Source of the DNA: Taeniopygia guttata
Lineage: Eukaryota; Chordata; Aves; Passeriformes; Estrildidae
Assembly (NCBI RefSeq): GCF_048771995.1
Contig: NC_133027.1
Span: forward strand, 11,590,001 to 11,654,000
DNA: 64,000 bases
Reading direction: 5' to 3'
The first letter of the stretch is position 1; every line of letters starts with the position of its first letter. Shown one piece after another: positions 1 to 12,900 of the stretch. Below the pieces are notes generated by a model. It saw nothing but the letters and a program-made list of their open reading frames with translations. It had not been told where the DNA came from and ran no database searches. A program made the translations under genes and the position numbers.

Positions 1-299
1 AATCAGTTAAAGTTTGAATGGTTTTTGTTTTTTAAAGATAAGTTCTAACATATAAGCATTGTGCCTGTGGCCTGAGTTCCCTCATAAAAGATCCTGAACA
101 TGAATACTGCAGTTTCCATGGACATTTGGCCCATGCTGTCTTCTGTTTTCCTGTTTGCAAAGGGCCCTTATAGATGGAAGACAGAGAACAAATTACAAAT
201 TTTATTAAACCAGGAAGGGTGAGATGTTACCAAATATCATAGATGAGCTTGCTACCAAGCCCCAGGATTGACTGACCGGGGCTTCTCCCACTCAGATCT

Positions 300-1380
300 C
301 TTATGAAGCTGCAGGCAATTCACTGCCCCGAGGAGAGAAAGGCCAAGGGCAGCCGAGGGCCGGTGGCCTGGCTCAGCATTCCCACTCTTGTGCCGGCTGC
401 CCTGCGACTCCTGGCAAAGGTCAGCAGTGTGTGCAGCACTCTGGGCACCGGGGCAGGGAGCCGGGCTGCTCGGCAGGCTGGAGCACAGGGCAGCGTCCTT
501 CAGGCACGGCGCTTGTGCCAGGGGACCATGGGCCAGCGGGAGGCAGGGACAGCTTGTCAGCTCACGGCTGCAGGAGCCAGTGCCTCACACAGCTCTGCGA
601 GGCAGCGCCTGCACTTCTGCACTGAGCCACAGCAAAGCTGTGACCTGCAGAGTGCTTTGCAGAAATATTCAGGGCCAGCAGGCCAGCCTGCTTTGTGCTC
701 TCTGGCACGCAGCAAGAGCTGTGCCATGCCGCAGCTTGGAGCTGCTGGGAGAGAGGGAATCGGGGATGCGCCTGAGGGTTTTGCTTGAGTTGTGAACTGA
801 TTTGGAAGAGAGCAGAAATATTTCAGTAGGCAATCTGTGTTTTCTTCCTTAATTTCTCAAAGAAAGTCACAATGTGTTGCACACAGGTAGGGGGTATTGT
901 CAAAGAAAGGCCTTATAAAATCAGGCCTTACTCTCCTAAAAATGAGCAGCTGGCCTGTTATGTCTTCTACGTACAGCTAGCTAAATTCCCATGTGGAAAA
1001 TCATGACTGCAGTTAGCACAACAAGCTCTTGTGGTAAGAAAACTGCATCTGTAATAATCAGGAAATCTGTCCAATGGGAGTCCACAAAGGAAAATTGTAA
1101 ACACCTGAGTAAAAGAGAGAGTCTTAGCAAGTCCACACAAAAACACCTTCTAAGCAGTGAATTGTGTGGACAAGAAAAGAACCAGGCAATTGGAATTAAA
1201 CATGAGGTCTGTGGAAACGGTATAAAAATTAGTTTTGTGAATAAAAAATTGGCTTTCTATGCATGAAAAAACTGAGTCCCAGCTGCTGTATTGACACAGC
1301 CATGTGGCTTCACTCAGCAAGAGCACTTGAAGGGTGTGTTGATGAAATGCTTGTGTTGATTCCCAGAACAGCAAGGAGAA
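300..1380 (+). repeat. Segmental duplication, upstream copy (paralogue of about 57957-58840)
   Basis: About 358-786 matches 57957-58345 almost base for base, and the matching resumes at 806-870 and 1300-1375 against 58668-58840. The downstream partner follows the poly(A) signal of the kinase gene, so this copy is probably the tail of a preceding tandem gene copy. The upstream copy carries an extra AT-rich stretch (about 890-1290). Two forward frames are open across the GC-rich part in both copies, which argues composition rather than coding. Confidence 0.7.
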
Positions 1381-2489
1381 ATGTTAAGTGTATTCAATAG
1401 GGCTTAAGCTTGTGAATCCCTTTAGCTTTAACAGGCAGTGCTGAACCCTGTATTGCCCCACTGCAGTGCCTAATGTGTGCAAGTGCTATTTTAGCCTTGA
1501 GAATAAAGAGAGTGGTCCTGCTAAGAAGGTAGCTGGAATGCATTCAGAGGGAAGATATGTTTTTAAGAGGCTCTTGACCAGCAAAGGAGAATTTGAGGAA
1601 TGGAATAGTTCCCAAATGACTGTGTCAGGAACCGGAGTCATGTCCGAGGCCCTGCCATATTTGATCCGTGTTTGAGCAGGTTGACAAGACAATGAAGAAA
1701 AGTGTATTGTTTAATGGGTGGGAACAGGACCCTTGAAAGAGAAACAATGTATGGGTCAATCGGTGGGCAGTTAAGGTTTGAAAGGGGAGCAATGCATAAT
1801 GGAGCCGTTGTTGGCATGGCCTTGGTATCTGGACCCATCCTGGCCTCATCTCACATGCCAGCCATGTGTGAGCTGATGCTGTAACTGGGAAAATTCCACT
1901 CCTGAGCAGGAGGTATAAGGCCTGGTTCTGGGCTGGAGGGGTGAGAAGGATGAGATGCCCACCGTTTTGATCCAGGGCATGTCCTGGAAGTGCACTGCCT
2001 ACCTGCCCCTGTCGCCGAACACCACACTCCATCTCCTTCTCCTGCTCAGCGGATTTTTGGGAATCCAGGGGTTGGTATTATTTGCTACTGCAACTAATGG
2101 AATACATTTGCTTGGCAAGCCCAGTTGTGTCTTAGATTCTTTTGTGCATGAGTCTCCTCCTGAACCTGTGGCAATGACCACCAGGGACCTACAGGATACT
2201 TCTACTCTGATGTCAATAAATTCTGAGAAATTATTTAAATATGTCAAATAATTTGGAGTAATGTTTAGCCTGTGAATTTCAGCAAAGTATTGAATATGTC
2301 TTAGTTCCATGAATACAAACTAATAAGTGAGATTGCTGGGTGTGCAGGTGTTAGGGGAGTGATTCCCTATGCACCGAGTACTGAAATAAACAAATGCCTC
2401 CTTTCCAATCCTGAGCTGGCAGCAGGGAACAGGCCCTGCTCTGTAACTTTCATTTTGGCAACTTCTGTGAACAGGTAAGAAAGGTCAAA
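1381..2489. other. Intergenic stretch without recognised gene
   Basis: No convincing exon. A TATA-like element (about 1912-1917) and an AATAAA near 2216 lie some 300 bp apart, which would fit an old LTR, but its ends could not be defined. The small open frames here have no recognisable motif. Confidence 0.3.
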
Positions 2490-2509
2490 ATGAAACTTCT
2501 CCCAGCTAT

Positions 2510-2908
2510 TTGCCTCTGCTTTATCTTTTTAGGTGCCAGAACTCTGTGTCACACATGGCCTGGCTGTGTGCTGAGCAATGCAGCCCCCACAAAGCCCTTG
2601 GTTTCCCCACAAGTTGCCATGCCTTGTTCCCAGGTGTGCCCAGCTCTGGCAGGAGAAAGAGCCTGCAGCGCCGTGCCCTGCCCAGCCGGGGCTCTCTGGC
2701 ACAGAGCAGCAGCAGCGCCAGCACCTCTCAATCTTCTCCTTCCTTATCTTCTCCTGGGACACAGAAGCCTCTGGAAATCAGCACCACCAGTCGTGTTCCC
2801 AGCTCGGAGCAGCTCCTGCTGGTGGGCAGGTGCTGCCAGTTTGACTGCTTCCAAAGGGGAATAAAGGCAGAGATGTACATCCTCAGGAGCCCTGGGCGTA
2901 TCCAATAA
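2510..2908 (+). other. Possible serine-rich terminal exon of an unrecognised gene
   Basis: An open frame runs to a TAA at 2906-2908 that lies inside an AATAAA poly(A) signal (2904-2909). A splice acceptor (pyrimidine tract ending in TTTTTAG at about 2532) precedes it, and the residues are Ser/Pro/Arg-rich. This could be the last exon of an upstream gene or a chance frame. No family was recognised. Confidence 0.2.
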
Positions 2909-2930
2909 ATGTGCAGATATGTGGGAGATT

Positions 2931-3536
2931 TGTTAGGAATTGTTTCAGCTGTTATGCCAACAGTGCCTTCTCTCCTGGTTCTGTGTGCTATAGATGAGTA
3001 ATGTAACAGTTGGCTCTCACTGTTAAGAGGTAGATATTATGTGGATATAAAAATGTATAGTGATGTTATTGTAATATAGGCTCCCATAGTCCTATTTCCC
3101 CTCCCCCTTGCAATAGCCTTGGTAGTCAGGGCTTTTGGGGAGGGCCGGCTTGTGACCAGGAGGTGTGGTGTAACAACACCTGACCTCCAGTCAAGATGTA
3201 AGAAAGAAATCTCCACCAGTGGATGGCAAAACTTTGACAAAACTTTGGCGGGATGAAGGGTATAAAAGGCAGAGCAACCATTTGATAGATGAGCTGCTCT
3301 ATGTAATGTTCATAGAGACTCCCAGTGCTGCAAGTTTTCCTTATTCAGTCCTTTGTTAAGATTTAATAAACCTTTAAATTTTTAAAAGTGAGGGTTTTTT
3401 CTCAGATGTGCAATGCTTTGGGCCATTTTCTTGGTCTGGTTTCCTTTGTTTGGGTCCCATCTGAGTGCTCAGTTCGGGTACAGGCTGTAGGTGCTTGGTG
3501 CACTCCTGGAGTTACTCTTGGATCCCTTGAACAACA
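2931..3536 (+). mobile_element. LTR-like element, sense orientation (ends approximate)
   Basis: The stretch starts TGTTAGGAATTG and has a TATAAAAG box (3261-3268) with AATAAA about 100 bp downstream (3365-3370), the spacing of a retroviral R region. Just after a plausible ...ACA end, TGGCCCACGAGGGG at about 3550 could be a primer-binding site. No second LTR or clear target-site duplication was found, so the ends are guesses. Confidence 0.4.
3261..3268 (+). promoter_or_regulatory. TATA box in LTR-like sequence upstream of exon 1
   Basis: TATAAAAG lies about 610 bp upstream of the proposed start codon at 3875. It is the only strong TATA motif close to that exon on this strand. Use by the kinase gene is inference. 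Confidence 0.4.
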
Positions 3537-3874
3537 GGGTTTGGCCCACGAGGGGAATTTGTGCTGCTTTGTGACAGAGGAGAACTTCCCCAGCTATTTT
3601 GCGTTTGCTGTACGGAAGGTTGGTTATTGCTCTGCCTAAATTCACAGGCCAATATAGAGTGCTTGCATTGTGATGTCAGGGCATGGTTGCCATGTGGTCA
3701 TGGTGGCATCAGAAGGTTGTCTTGGTGCACGGAAGGCTTCAGTGTCAGAGCAGCTCTAGGGCTCGCTCAGGGCAGGAGCATCCTCCTGCTTGAGGCGTTT
3801 GTCAGTGGGAGCTGCCCACTGACAAGAGCCTTGATTTTTCTGATGTTGGAGCAAATCTGCACAGCAGTGCTACA

Positions 3875-3953
3875 ATGATTGAGAAGGTTATTGCTGTAGG
3901 TATTGGAGTTTTCGGCGTTTGTTATTCCAGCTATTTCCTCACTAACCTGACAC
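3875..3953 (+). CDS. PAK3L: Exon 1: start codon and hydrophobic N-terminus
   Basis: ATG with A at -3 opens 26 codons plus one nucleotide, ending at a strong donor (CAC/GTAAGT). After MIEK the residues are hydrophobic (valine, isoleucine, glycine, phenylalanine) for about 20 positions, like a signal-anchor or signal peptide with no obvious cleavage site. It joins in phase to the exon at 4875. PAK kinases normally have no such segment. The transcription start and 5' UTR are not visible. Confidence 0.5.
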
Positions 3954-6900
3954 GTAAGTAGAGGTTTTCCCTGGGTGTACCCGAACGTGGCTTTTGTATG
4001 TCTTCCTGCTCTTTCTTAGTGCCTGAGTTATTTTGAAACAGAAAGAGCACTAGCGTGCCACTGGTTTGGTAAAGCTCCTGTCAAGGAGTTCAGCTACAAG
4101 GGGATTTCTGTAGCCACAGGGCAGCATTTGCAAGGGAACCTGCAGGGGTTCTGTTCCCTCCACAGGAGAGTCTGAGGCAGCAGAGTCTGTCATTTCCTCA
4201 GTTTGCTGGGACAAGCAAGACAGCTTTGAAAACGTAAACTGGAGACCTTCTTGGAAGGCCTTCTAACAACTCTGCAGTATTTCCCAGAATTCAGGGAAAG
4301 CTTCTTTCTTTCTACATTTTGTCATGAAAGGATTTGACTGTCTAACTTGACCCTTGACTGAGTGTTAAAATAGTGATTCCCTTTGCAAGGAAGTGCAAAC
4401 TCCAAAGCAGTGAGTGTCTGCTCCTGGACCCTGGAGCTGCTGCTGTGCTGTGTCACAATAGAGCTGCCACATCATAGTGGAATTTTGGGGCAGCTTTTCT
4501 GGGCAACTGTTTCCAGCAAGTTAATGAGAAATTGTGCATGCAACCAATTTAAAAAAAAAAAACAAACGTACTGTAAGGAGAGGATTTTAAAAAGATGTGT
4601 TATGTGTTTGGTAGAACAGGAGCATTGAGTGTTAGAGAACAATTTGCATTTTCTTGGTCATGTTTGTATCCATTTAATGGCTAAACAGGCCAAAGGGTAG
4701 GCACGCCCAAGACAATTATCTGGATCTCTTGCTGGTTGTGTGAATGAAATGTGTCTCCTGGAGGGATGTGGTGAAACGGAAAATACTCTCTGTTTGCGGT
4801 GATTGTTCTGTGGGATTCACCAGCCCAGGCAATTTTCTCACAGCGTCTGGTTCCTTTTCCCTTGCCCACTACAGGTCACCTGATGAATGTAATCAGCGGT
4901 GCTGGTCCTAAGGTGAGTGAGAAAGGAACATTTCAGGTTTGTGCTGTTTAGCAATTGTAGAATAAGCTGTGTGCTTAGCCAGAACCAGTAGGCTGTAGAG
5001 GGCCGGGCACGGAGGCTGGAAGAAAATCCATTTTCATGCCTTCAACAACAAATACAAAGGCATAGCTGGATATTTCCTAATTTCCAACTCAGAGCCTTGA
5101 AGACCTACAAACTCAGTTTTGCAGAGAGAACATTGCTTGATGACACCAGACAAGGATGAATACTTAAGAGAGAGCAACTTCCTGCAGAGTTGAATAAGCC
5201 CATTTTAATTGAAGTCACAGCAACTTAGATTTCTATCCCTATAAAACTTCATGATACTTCCTTAGAAGATGTGGTTGTAGAATTAGAAGGACAATTTAAT
5301 GCTGTATTTGCAGTAGAACAGGCAACTTTGTGGCCGGGACGCTGTGTGGGCCAAAAGGACCCAGGGGTGCCGGCCAAGAGCAGCTGAAGGTGGGCCAGTG
5401 CCTGGCCAGGTGGCCAAGAAGGCCAAGGGCACCCTGGCCCGTGTCATCAGCAGTGGGGCAGCAGGAGCAGGGCAGTGACCGTCCCCCTGGGCTGGGCAGC
5501 GCTGCGGCCATAGCTGGGAGTGCTGTGTCCACTTTCTGCCCGATCGGTCTGCGTCTCACAGAACAGGATGGGACCCGGACTGGCTGCAGAGTTAGGATTT
5601 ATTATGTCTGTATCATACAAGCAAAAAGCAAGAGACACAGAGAAACGAACATCCATGCAAATCTAGATCAAAGACAAGATGGCAGTTTATGCAAAGCCTT
5701 TTTCTACATATTCTTTGAACCAATAGCATAAAAGAAAAGTGCAGAGTCATTATACTCTAACCAGTAAGAAAAGGACCTATGTGGGTTTAACATTAACAGA
5801 AGGACTTCTATGAACCTCAAACAATATACAATAATTCATTATATAAGATTGAAACTTCTTCTATTTTTGCAAAGCATATATCTAGGACTTTTGACATCTC
5901 AAACTATCACTAAGTTCTTGTTCTTTCTTGTTCCTTATGATAAATATAAATGTATTCACTTGGTTCTTCTTTTCCTAGCTTCCCAGGAGAAGGTTTTGAA
6001 ATTTCCCAGCCTTTTTCAGCTTTGTGTCTACTTTCTGGGGCCTTTTTGCACTTTCTAAAGTTATTTACCTTTTATATATTCCTACAATTCCCCCACTCTT
6101 TTTAAATAAACTATTTCTGACTCGTCACTTATTTATTACTTTGTGTTATATAGCTTCACTACTGCATATATTTATTCATTTAGGAAAAAATTTATAAACT
6201 TTTTATATGAAGGTACTTTGTTTTAAGCTCTATAATTTTAAGTTAAAGCATTATTAATGTTGGGTAAAGTAAGGTTTAGTATCTGTATTAGGTTCTGATA
6301 AATTTTGGCATTTTTAAGGTCTCAATTTCAAGGTTTAATTTGTGAGTGACTTTAATTAGTTTTGGTGAGGTTTTGTGCATTGTTTGTAATTTTTCTTTTG
6401 TATTTTTCTTTTGGACAATAAAAACCTTTTTGATGAGTTTGTAATTTGTTGTGAATAATGAAGCGAATAAGGAATTAATATTAATATTATAAAAACAAGA
6501 TTTTACTTAACTTGTAAAGTTGTTTTGATTAAGGATTTAAGCTTTACTTACTGAATCAATTGTTTAACTATGTTTCTTTATTTTTAATTGTAGATGTTAA
6601 GTTTTTGTATGTTTTTGTGAATGGATATAGAATGATTAGACAAATTTATATAACACATTCTTTTGAATTCTTTACAACTCTGTTTATGTGTTAGAAAAGG
6701 AAATTAATGGTTGTTTGATTTTGGAGTTTGTTGGACACTGCTGACGTCAGTTCGCATGTTACTGAGTGCACTGGATGTGGTATTAGTTTGTTTATTTAGT
6801 TAATATTTAATCTTATCTATTTGTCTTAATGTTGTTTCTGAAGCAATTGTAGGTAAAAAGAAGCTTGTTGAAATATTTTGTGCTTTTTTTTAACAGACTG

Positions 6901-9900
6901 AAATTACTATTGTAATCTTTTGGGTATATATTAATAGATCTTTTTTCTTGTCTTTTTTGAAACTGTTTTAGTACTGGGTGTTATTACAGTGAGTGTGCTA
7001 ATGTTACATGGTTTGTCTTTAGGGTATGATGGAATGTTTTGCTATGTTTTATTTCTACAAATGAACTAATAACATTTTGGTAATTTCTGTGGATATTGGT
7101 TAACTTTAGATTTTTATCTACAGTGTATGAGTAATTGCACTAAAAACGTAAATTTTTATATTCATAGTAAGAGTGAATAACATTGTATTTTGGAGAATTA
7201 TATTTTTGCTAATTGTTTCTTGAAAATGTGACACAGAAATTTATTGTTCAGGAGCTAAGGATCTTTAATTCTTGGGGTTCTGAACTTCTTTTGAGGAGTT
7301 GTTTGGTCTAGAGACTTTAATCCCTTGTGGGATTGTTTCTATTAGTAATTTCACTTGGTTTGTTATTAAGTCACTTTTTTGTTAAAGGATCGTGTTATAT
7401 AGGTATTGGCTAATTTTTTAGTGGTACACTAACTAACCAGGTTGAAAAAGGCTTTTTTGGATTTGAGTGAGACATACATTTGGTATCTGATCTTGTAGCT
7501 TTGGTTAATGTGACTTAGACATTTGGTTTTGGTTGTTGTATAGGAAAATTTGCGTTATAAAAAGTAAGCAAAGTTAGAAAACATAAAGTGAACTGATTTT
7601 CTTTCATATCTTTTTTGTTGAGTTACTCTTTGTTAAAAGAATTTTCTTTATATTTTAACTTTTAAACTGCATTTTTTGGAGAGTTTAGAATGTTAATTTT
7701 TTAGAATCTAATGATAATAATAAATCCTTCTTTTTTATGTTTTTGTTAAAAGAGCTCAACGGAACAAGCTCTTTACACATTTATCATTATCATTAAATTG
7801 AAGTTTGCAGATTCTACAGGTGACATAGGAACACTAGGCATGACTTGTAGTCCCTGTTTAGCTTAGGTTTGTGTGTTTGCTCTTTGACTTTTGGGTTTGT
7901 TAGTGTGTTTTGGTGTGTTGTATGGTTTGACATTCTTTATTGGAATTCACTTTGCTTTTCTAGTACTTGTAGAAATACAAGTATATTCTTTGCTTTAAGT
8001 TATTAATTGGAAAGGAAAATTGTTTCAAGGCTTTTTATTAAAACAGGAGGATTTTTTTTTTAGTTTTGTTTGTGTGTTATTTGTAAAATGCTTAAAAGTT
8101 GGTGGATCTGGTTCTGCAAAAGAACTGTTTAAAAAATTTTTAACACATAAAGCTTTACTTAATTTTATCTGTGGCATTACTTCTGCTCCCCTCTTCTGTT
8201 GATCTAAATGTGTTTTAATGTGTGATGTGTCTTTTTAACAGTTGTTTGATTTGTGGGGGAGTGGGGAATACTAAAGGTGTGATGAACATTTTAATTTATT
8301 AGGAATGTTGCTACTTTTTGAGATAGATATGTGGGCCTATTGTTTTCTTTTCATTTCCTGGGGTACACGTAATGAAGTAAATGTTTGTAAAAAATGTTGA
8401 TAGGTACGATTACTTGTTCTCTTGTGTGGATAGAGGTAAAATCTGTACTTGATAGTGAATCTCCTGAAACCTGAATATTTTAAAATCTCTCAAAAGAAGG
8501 GTATTTAGATATGTTTGTTATAATTGTAGATTTTATAAACTTTGTGGATTAACAGTTGTTGTAGAAACAGGGGTTTGCACAAGCTGACAGTCAGGGTAAC
8601 TCTAATGATAGCTTTAGCTTGGGATTTAGAGATACGAAACAAGTGTACAAGTGCTTGTGTATTTTGATGAAAAAAGGTATGACTCAATTTTGTGTACTCA
8701 AAAATGTTTAGTAATGTGTTTGAGATAACTATGGTCCGTTTATTTGTTCTTGTATTTCTTTTTGCTAAACATCTCGGTAAAGATGAATGAGCTTTAATAT
8801 GAGAAATAAAATATAGGTTAGTTCTGTGTTGTAAAATTTTATAAAGACATGAAAGCTAGCAATATAAATTATTATTACTAATATTTTTTAAAACTATTTT
8901 TTTACTTACATTAGTAACATAGGTAGAATCTGTAATTAAATTGAAAGGCTTTGAAAATAGCTGAAAAGCTTTAACAACAGCAGCTAGTTTAACTACTTGA
9001 GGAGAACTTTCTACTATTGGAATATTCGATTTCTAATTTTTTGTTGTTTGATTTAACTATACAGTTACTGATTTATGTGTTTTTCTTGACTTATTAGTGA
9101 AGAGCATTGTATTACTTAAAGGCCCTTCACTTAGCAAGGGCTTTTTTTGAAACTCAATTTTGTTTGTAATAATTTGTGACTTGGATAATGAATGGAACAA
9201 ACACCTGAAAAACTTAACAATGCATTTTCCAAATCATCTGAATTTTGTAATGTCTAATCTAAATAATCTGTATTTAAAGGTAAATATAGAACTGTAAAGT
9301 CTTTGCCTGTTAAGGTTAATAGTCTTGCTTTGACCTTAATTACAATTTGTGCTATTATCTCTAGGGTTGTAGAAACTGTTTTTGGAGACTTGTAGGGAAG
9401 AAAAACTTATTCTGCTATTAATAATGGACCTTTCTCAGATGGATCGCATTGGAAAATGAGGCTATAAAGTTGTAGCTTCTGTCTCAAAGCAGTCAGGAAG
9501 AAAGGTTTCTTTGGAGCATAATGATGGGCTTGTCTTCTTTGGAAAGTTTTTGTGACTTGTTATGGTGAGTTGAGCTTCAGGTGTTAAAATCTTGGGAGAT
9601 TTAATGTCAAAGTTTTCTCTCAGTAGATCAAAAAGCGGAGCAAGTTCATCATTGGTAATTTTCAAAATAGGTTTCATCTTGTTAATTTCTGTTAAAAGTT
9701 GCTGTAAATCTTGCAAAGTGTTGATGTTGACTTGAAGTTGTATCTTTTGGGGTGAAATTGTTTGTTTTGTTATATTCTATCTTAGATATTTTTAGGGTGG
9801 GTTTCTTGTATCTTAGATGTAGAAATTCTAGTTCAGTCTTTTGGATCTCAGTAACAGCGCTGTCACAAGTTTGTTTTATATTTGTCTGTGTTGGTGCTGC

Positions 9901-12900
9901 AATGAGTAGATCATCTATGTAGTGTAGAATCATGGATTGTGGATGCTTCTGTCAAGCTGTACACGGTACTTGTGTGACAAAATATTGTTAAATTGTTAGA
10001 GAATTCTTCATCCCTTGTGGTAAAGATTTCTAGTGATATCTTTGCATTGGCTTTCTTTGCTTGATGACTGGAACTGAGAAGGCAAATCTTGGGGCATCTT
10101 CAGGATGAAGTGGTATGTTGAAGAAACAGTCTTTTATATCGATGATGACGAGAGGCCAGTTTCTAGGAATTATTGATAGAGAGGGACGTACAGCAGCTGT
10201 CTTCCTTTCAAGACTTGTAATAGTAATCATGGATTCACTTTCAAAACAAACAGTAGTTCTTCTGATCCTTGTGAGTGTTCTCATAGGTGATATTAAGTGT
10301 TAGTTATGGGCTAAAACAGGAGAGAAATTACTGAGACATCTGCACCGTATCTGGTATGCCTGTAACATAATTGTTCTACCACGATGAGTTAGGCCACAAG
10401 TCAGTTCTGGCTGGTTTAGAACATACTTCTAAGTATGTTCTACTTAGAAGACATGTAGCATTAGAGTAGAAAACACATCTGCATCACCTTGGTACACCGC
10501 TTGATTGGTTAACAAAGCATTTTGTTGAGTTACATTTTGTTTGATTATGTCTATAGGTAAAGTAATTGTAAAAGCAAGAGGTTTCTTAGGTTGAATTACT
10601 GTTGGGGCTTTAAGGGGAAGAGCTAAAACTATTAGCTCTTCATTGCAGTTTACTGAAATGATAACTGGAAAAATTAATAGTCTAAGACTTGTATTGTTGT
10701 CTTTATCTATATTAATTAAAAATTCTTGTCTTTGTTGTGATTTGTTAATCAGACCTGTAGGTATACATTCATAACAGAAATTTTTCAAAAACCGTATTAA
10801 TTTTGAGTTTGCTAACTCCAGTTTTGTCCTGGGAGGTAATAGGAAGGAACGTCTTGTGGTACTGGTGGTAAAGGTAGGTATTGTGTTTGGCTTTGAGGTC
10901 TCCTAGTGAAGGCTAAGGGGGAAAATTCCCTGGATTCTGGGTTGCTATTACTTGTTTCACCACGCGGTGGGTCGCGCTTTGCTTGGAGTTTAACGGTGGG
11001 GGATTACTATCTATATCGAATTTAGAATGACAATTTTTTGCATAATATTTCCCTTTTTGATATTGAGGACAAACAGAAGGTACTTCAGATTTTATTATTG
11101 GATCAGGGTAATTCTTTATCACATGACTAGGCTTCTCACATCTGAAGCAGGACTTTTTAGTAAAGGTTCATTGAACAGCAGCAAGAGTTTTTTCAAAAAG
11201 TTTTGTTTGTTCTTCAATTGGTTTTTAAAATTTGTTTCTTAGTGAATCATGAGATTTAGTAATTTGCTCTCTAGGGACATTAGCTTGTACTGTAGCAAGA
11301 TACTGTGGAGTGCTAATTTTACTGTAAGCTGAAAGCATTTGAGTAACAGTTGGAGGCTGTTTGGGTAATGTAGAAATAATTTTTTTGCAATCATCATTTG
11401 CATTTATAAATGCTAGGTTTTGGAGAATATAAGAATGAGCTGCTTTTTCAGGGCATTGTCTTTCCATAGCTTGTATTAACTTATCTAAAAATGTACCATA
11501 TGATTCATTTGTTCTTTGTGTCATGGTCAAATATGCTTTAAGAGGAGTACTTGTTGATTTGACCAAAATTAAAGTTTTTCTTGCATCTTGTTTAATATCT
11601 CTCAACACTGACCTAGGAAAAAAAATTGTGTTTCTGGTTTATCATATGACAGTTTGCTAGACAACTTACCTTCTGAAAATTTTTCATATGTACTACTAAC
11701 ATATTTTTCCTTTAAAACCTTAATAGGTATCTTCTGCTGGAGTTCTCATAACATAAATTGTGAATTAGTTAAAATCAGACTTGCTACAACGCGACAATCA
11801 GTTGGCATGAGTTCATAAGACTAAAAAAACGCATAATTAAAATAAAGAGAGTTAATTCTGCTTTCTTTCAAACTTTGATTTCACTCTTCGATGTTATAAT
11901 GTGAGAGTGATTAATACATAGGCCTACTATTATCCCTCCCATAAGAGACTGGCATGGCTAAAATTTCTTCATTTAAAAACTTAAAATCTCTTTTTTTTCC
12001 AAAAGATATTGCCCTATCTTTTTCTAATCAGACGTTGCTACATCATGTTCAGAACTAAGCAGATTATTGTTGCAGCAACTGAGCTCTGAGAGAAATCTAT
12101 CTTGGTTTCTAGACACAGTTCTGGGCTTTCTGCTCAAAGAAGTCTCAGCTTGGTTCCTTAGTAGTTTATTACTATTGCAACTCTTGGTCTCAGCTTTATA
12201 AATTTTTAAATTTTCCTTAATGATTTAGATCCTGATTTTATGATCCTGATTTTGCTTATTATTTTAAAATTTCCCAACATTTCTCTAAAGTATGTCTACA
12301 TTCCAAAGACTTCTTACACTTTAGAAAGTTTTTTACGCTTTTATATTCATAAACACTTGTGGGCCCCTCTGAAGCAGAAAGTCCTTGAGGGGCTGAAGCA
12401 TGTGCAGAGAAGGACACAGGAGCTGGGGAAGGGTGTGGAGCGCAGGGCCAAGGAGGGGGGTGCTGAGGGAGTTTCAGCCTGGACAATGGGAGGCTGTTGA
12501 GAGACCTTCAGGCACACTTCCATAGATCCGTACATGACAGTGCTCACCACAAGTGCCAATTCCCTGCCAAACATACCCTCACTGCATCCCAGTGCTTTCG
12601 ACGCTGGTATCGGAGAGGCTCCCTGCTTATTGTTTGTTGTGTTTTTCTTTTGCTGGTTTAGTAGAGGAAAAGCCCTGTTGATTTTCTCATTATCCAACAA
12701 GTACAGATGCTTCTTCACAACGTTTCCTGCTCTTTTCCAGCACTGGATGAGATTCTGATCCAGTTGTAGGCTTCCATGTCTGCAGCAGCAATAGCAAAGG
12801 CATAGATGACTCTTTCTTACTTTTCCATTTCTAAGCTCTCAAAAGCTAAAAGCTCTGTCTTGCAGATACAACATTGCTTCCTGATGGCAACCAGGGAAGA

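Larger units (their letters stand above)
5536..12355 (-). mobile_element. Decayed betaretrovirus-like ERV, inserted in CR1 (ends approximate)
   Basis: Read on the - strand the order is 5' LTR (about 12355-12010), gag, a pro-region fragment, RT, RNase H trace, integrase, a long featureless env-position stretch and 3' LTR (about 6086-5536). The CR1 sequence on both sides joins up if the element is removed, with CTT-like flanks that may be a worn target duplication. All frames carry many stops. The coding strand is strongly A-rich and G-poor. The gene order and HIDDLL-type RT motif suggest a class II (betaretrovirus-like) element. Confidence 0.8.
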
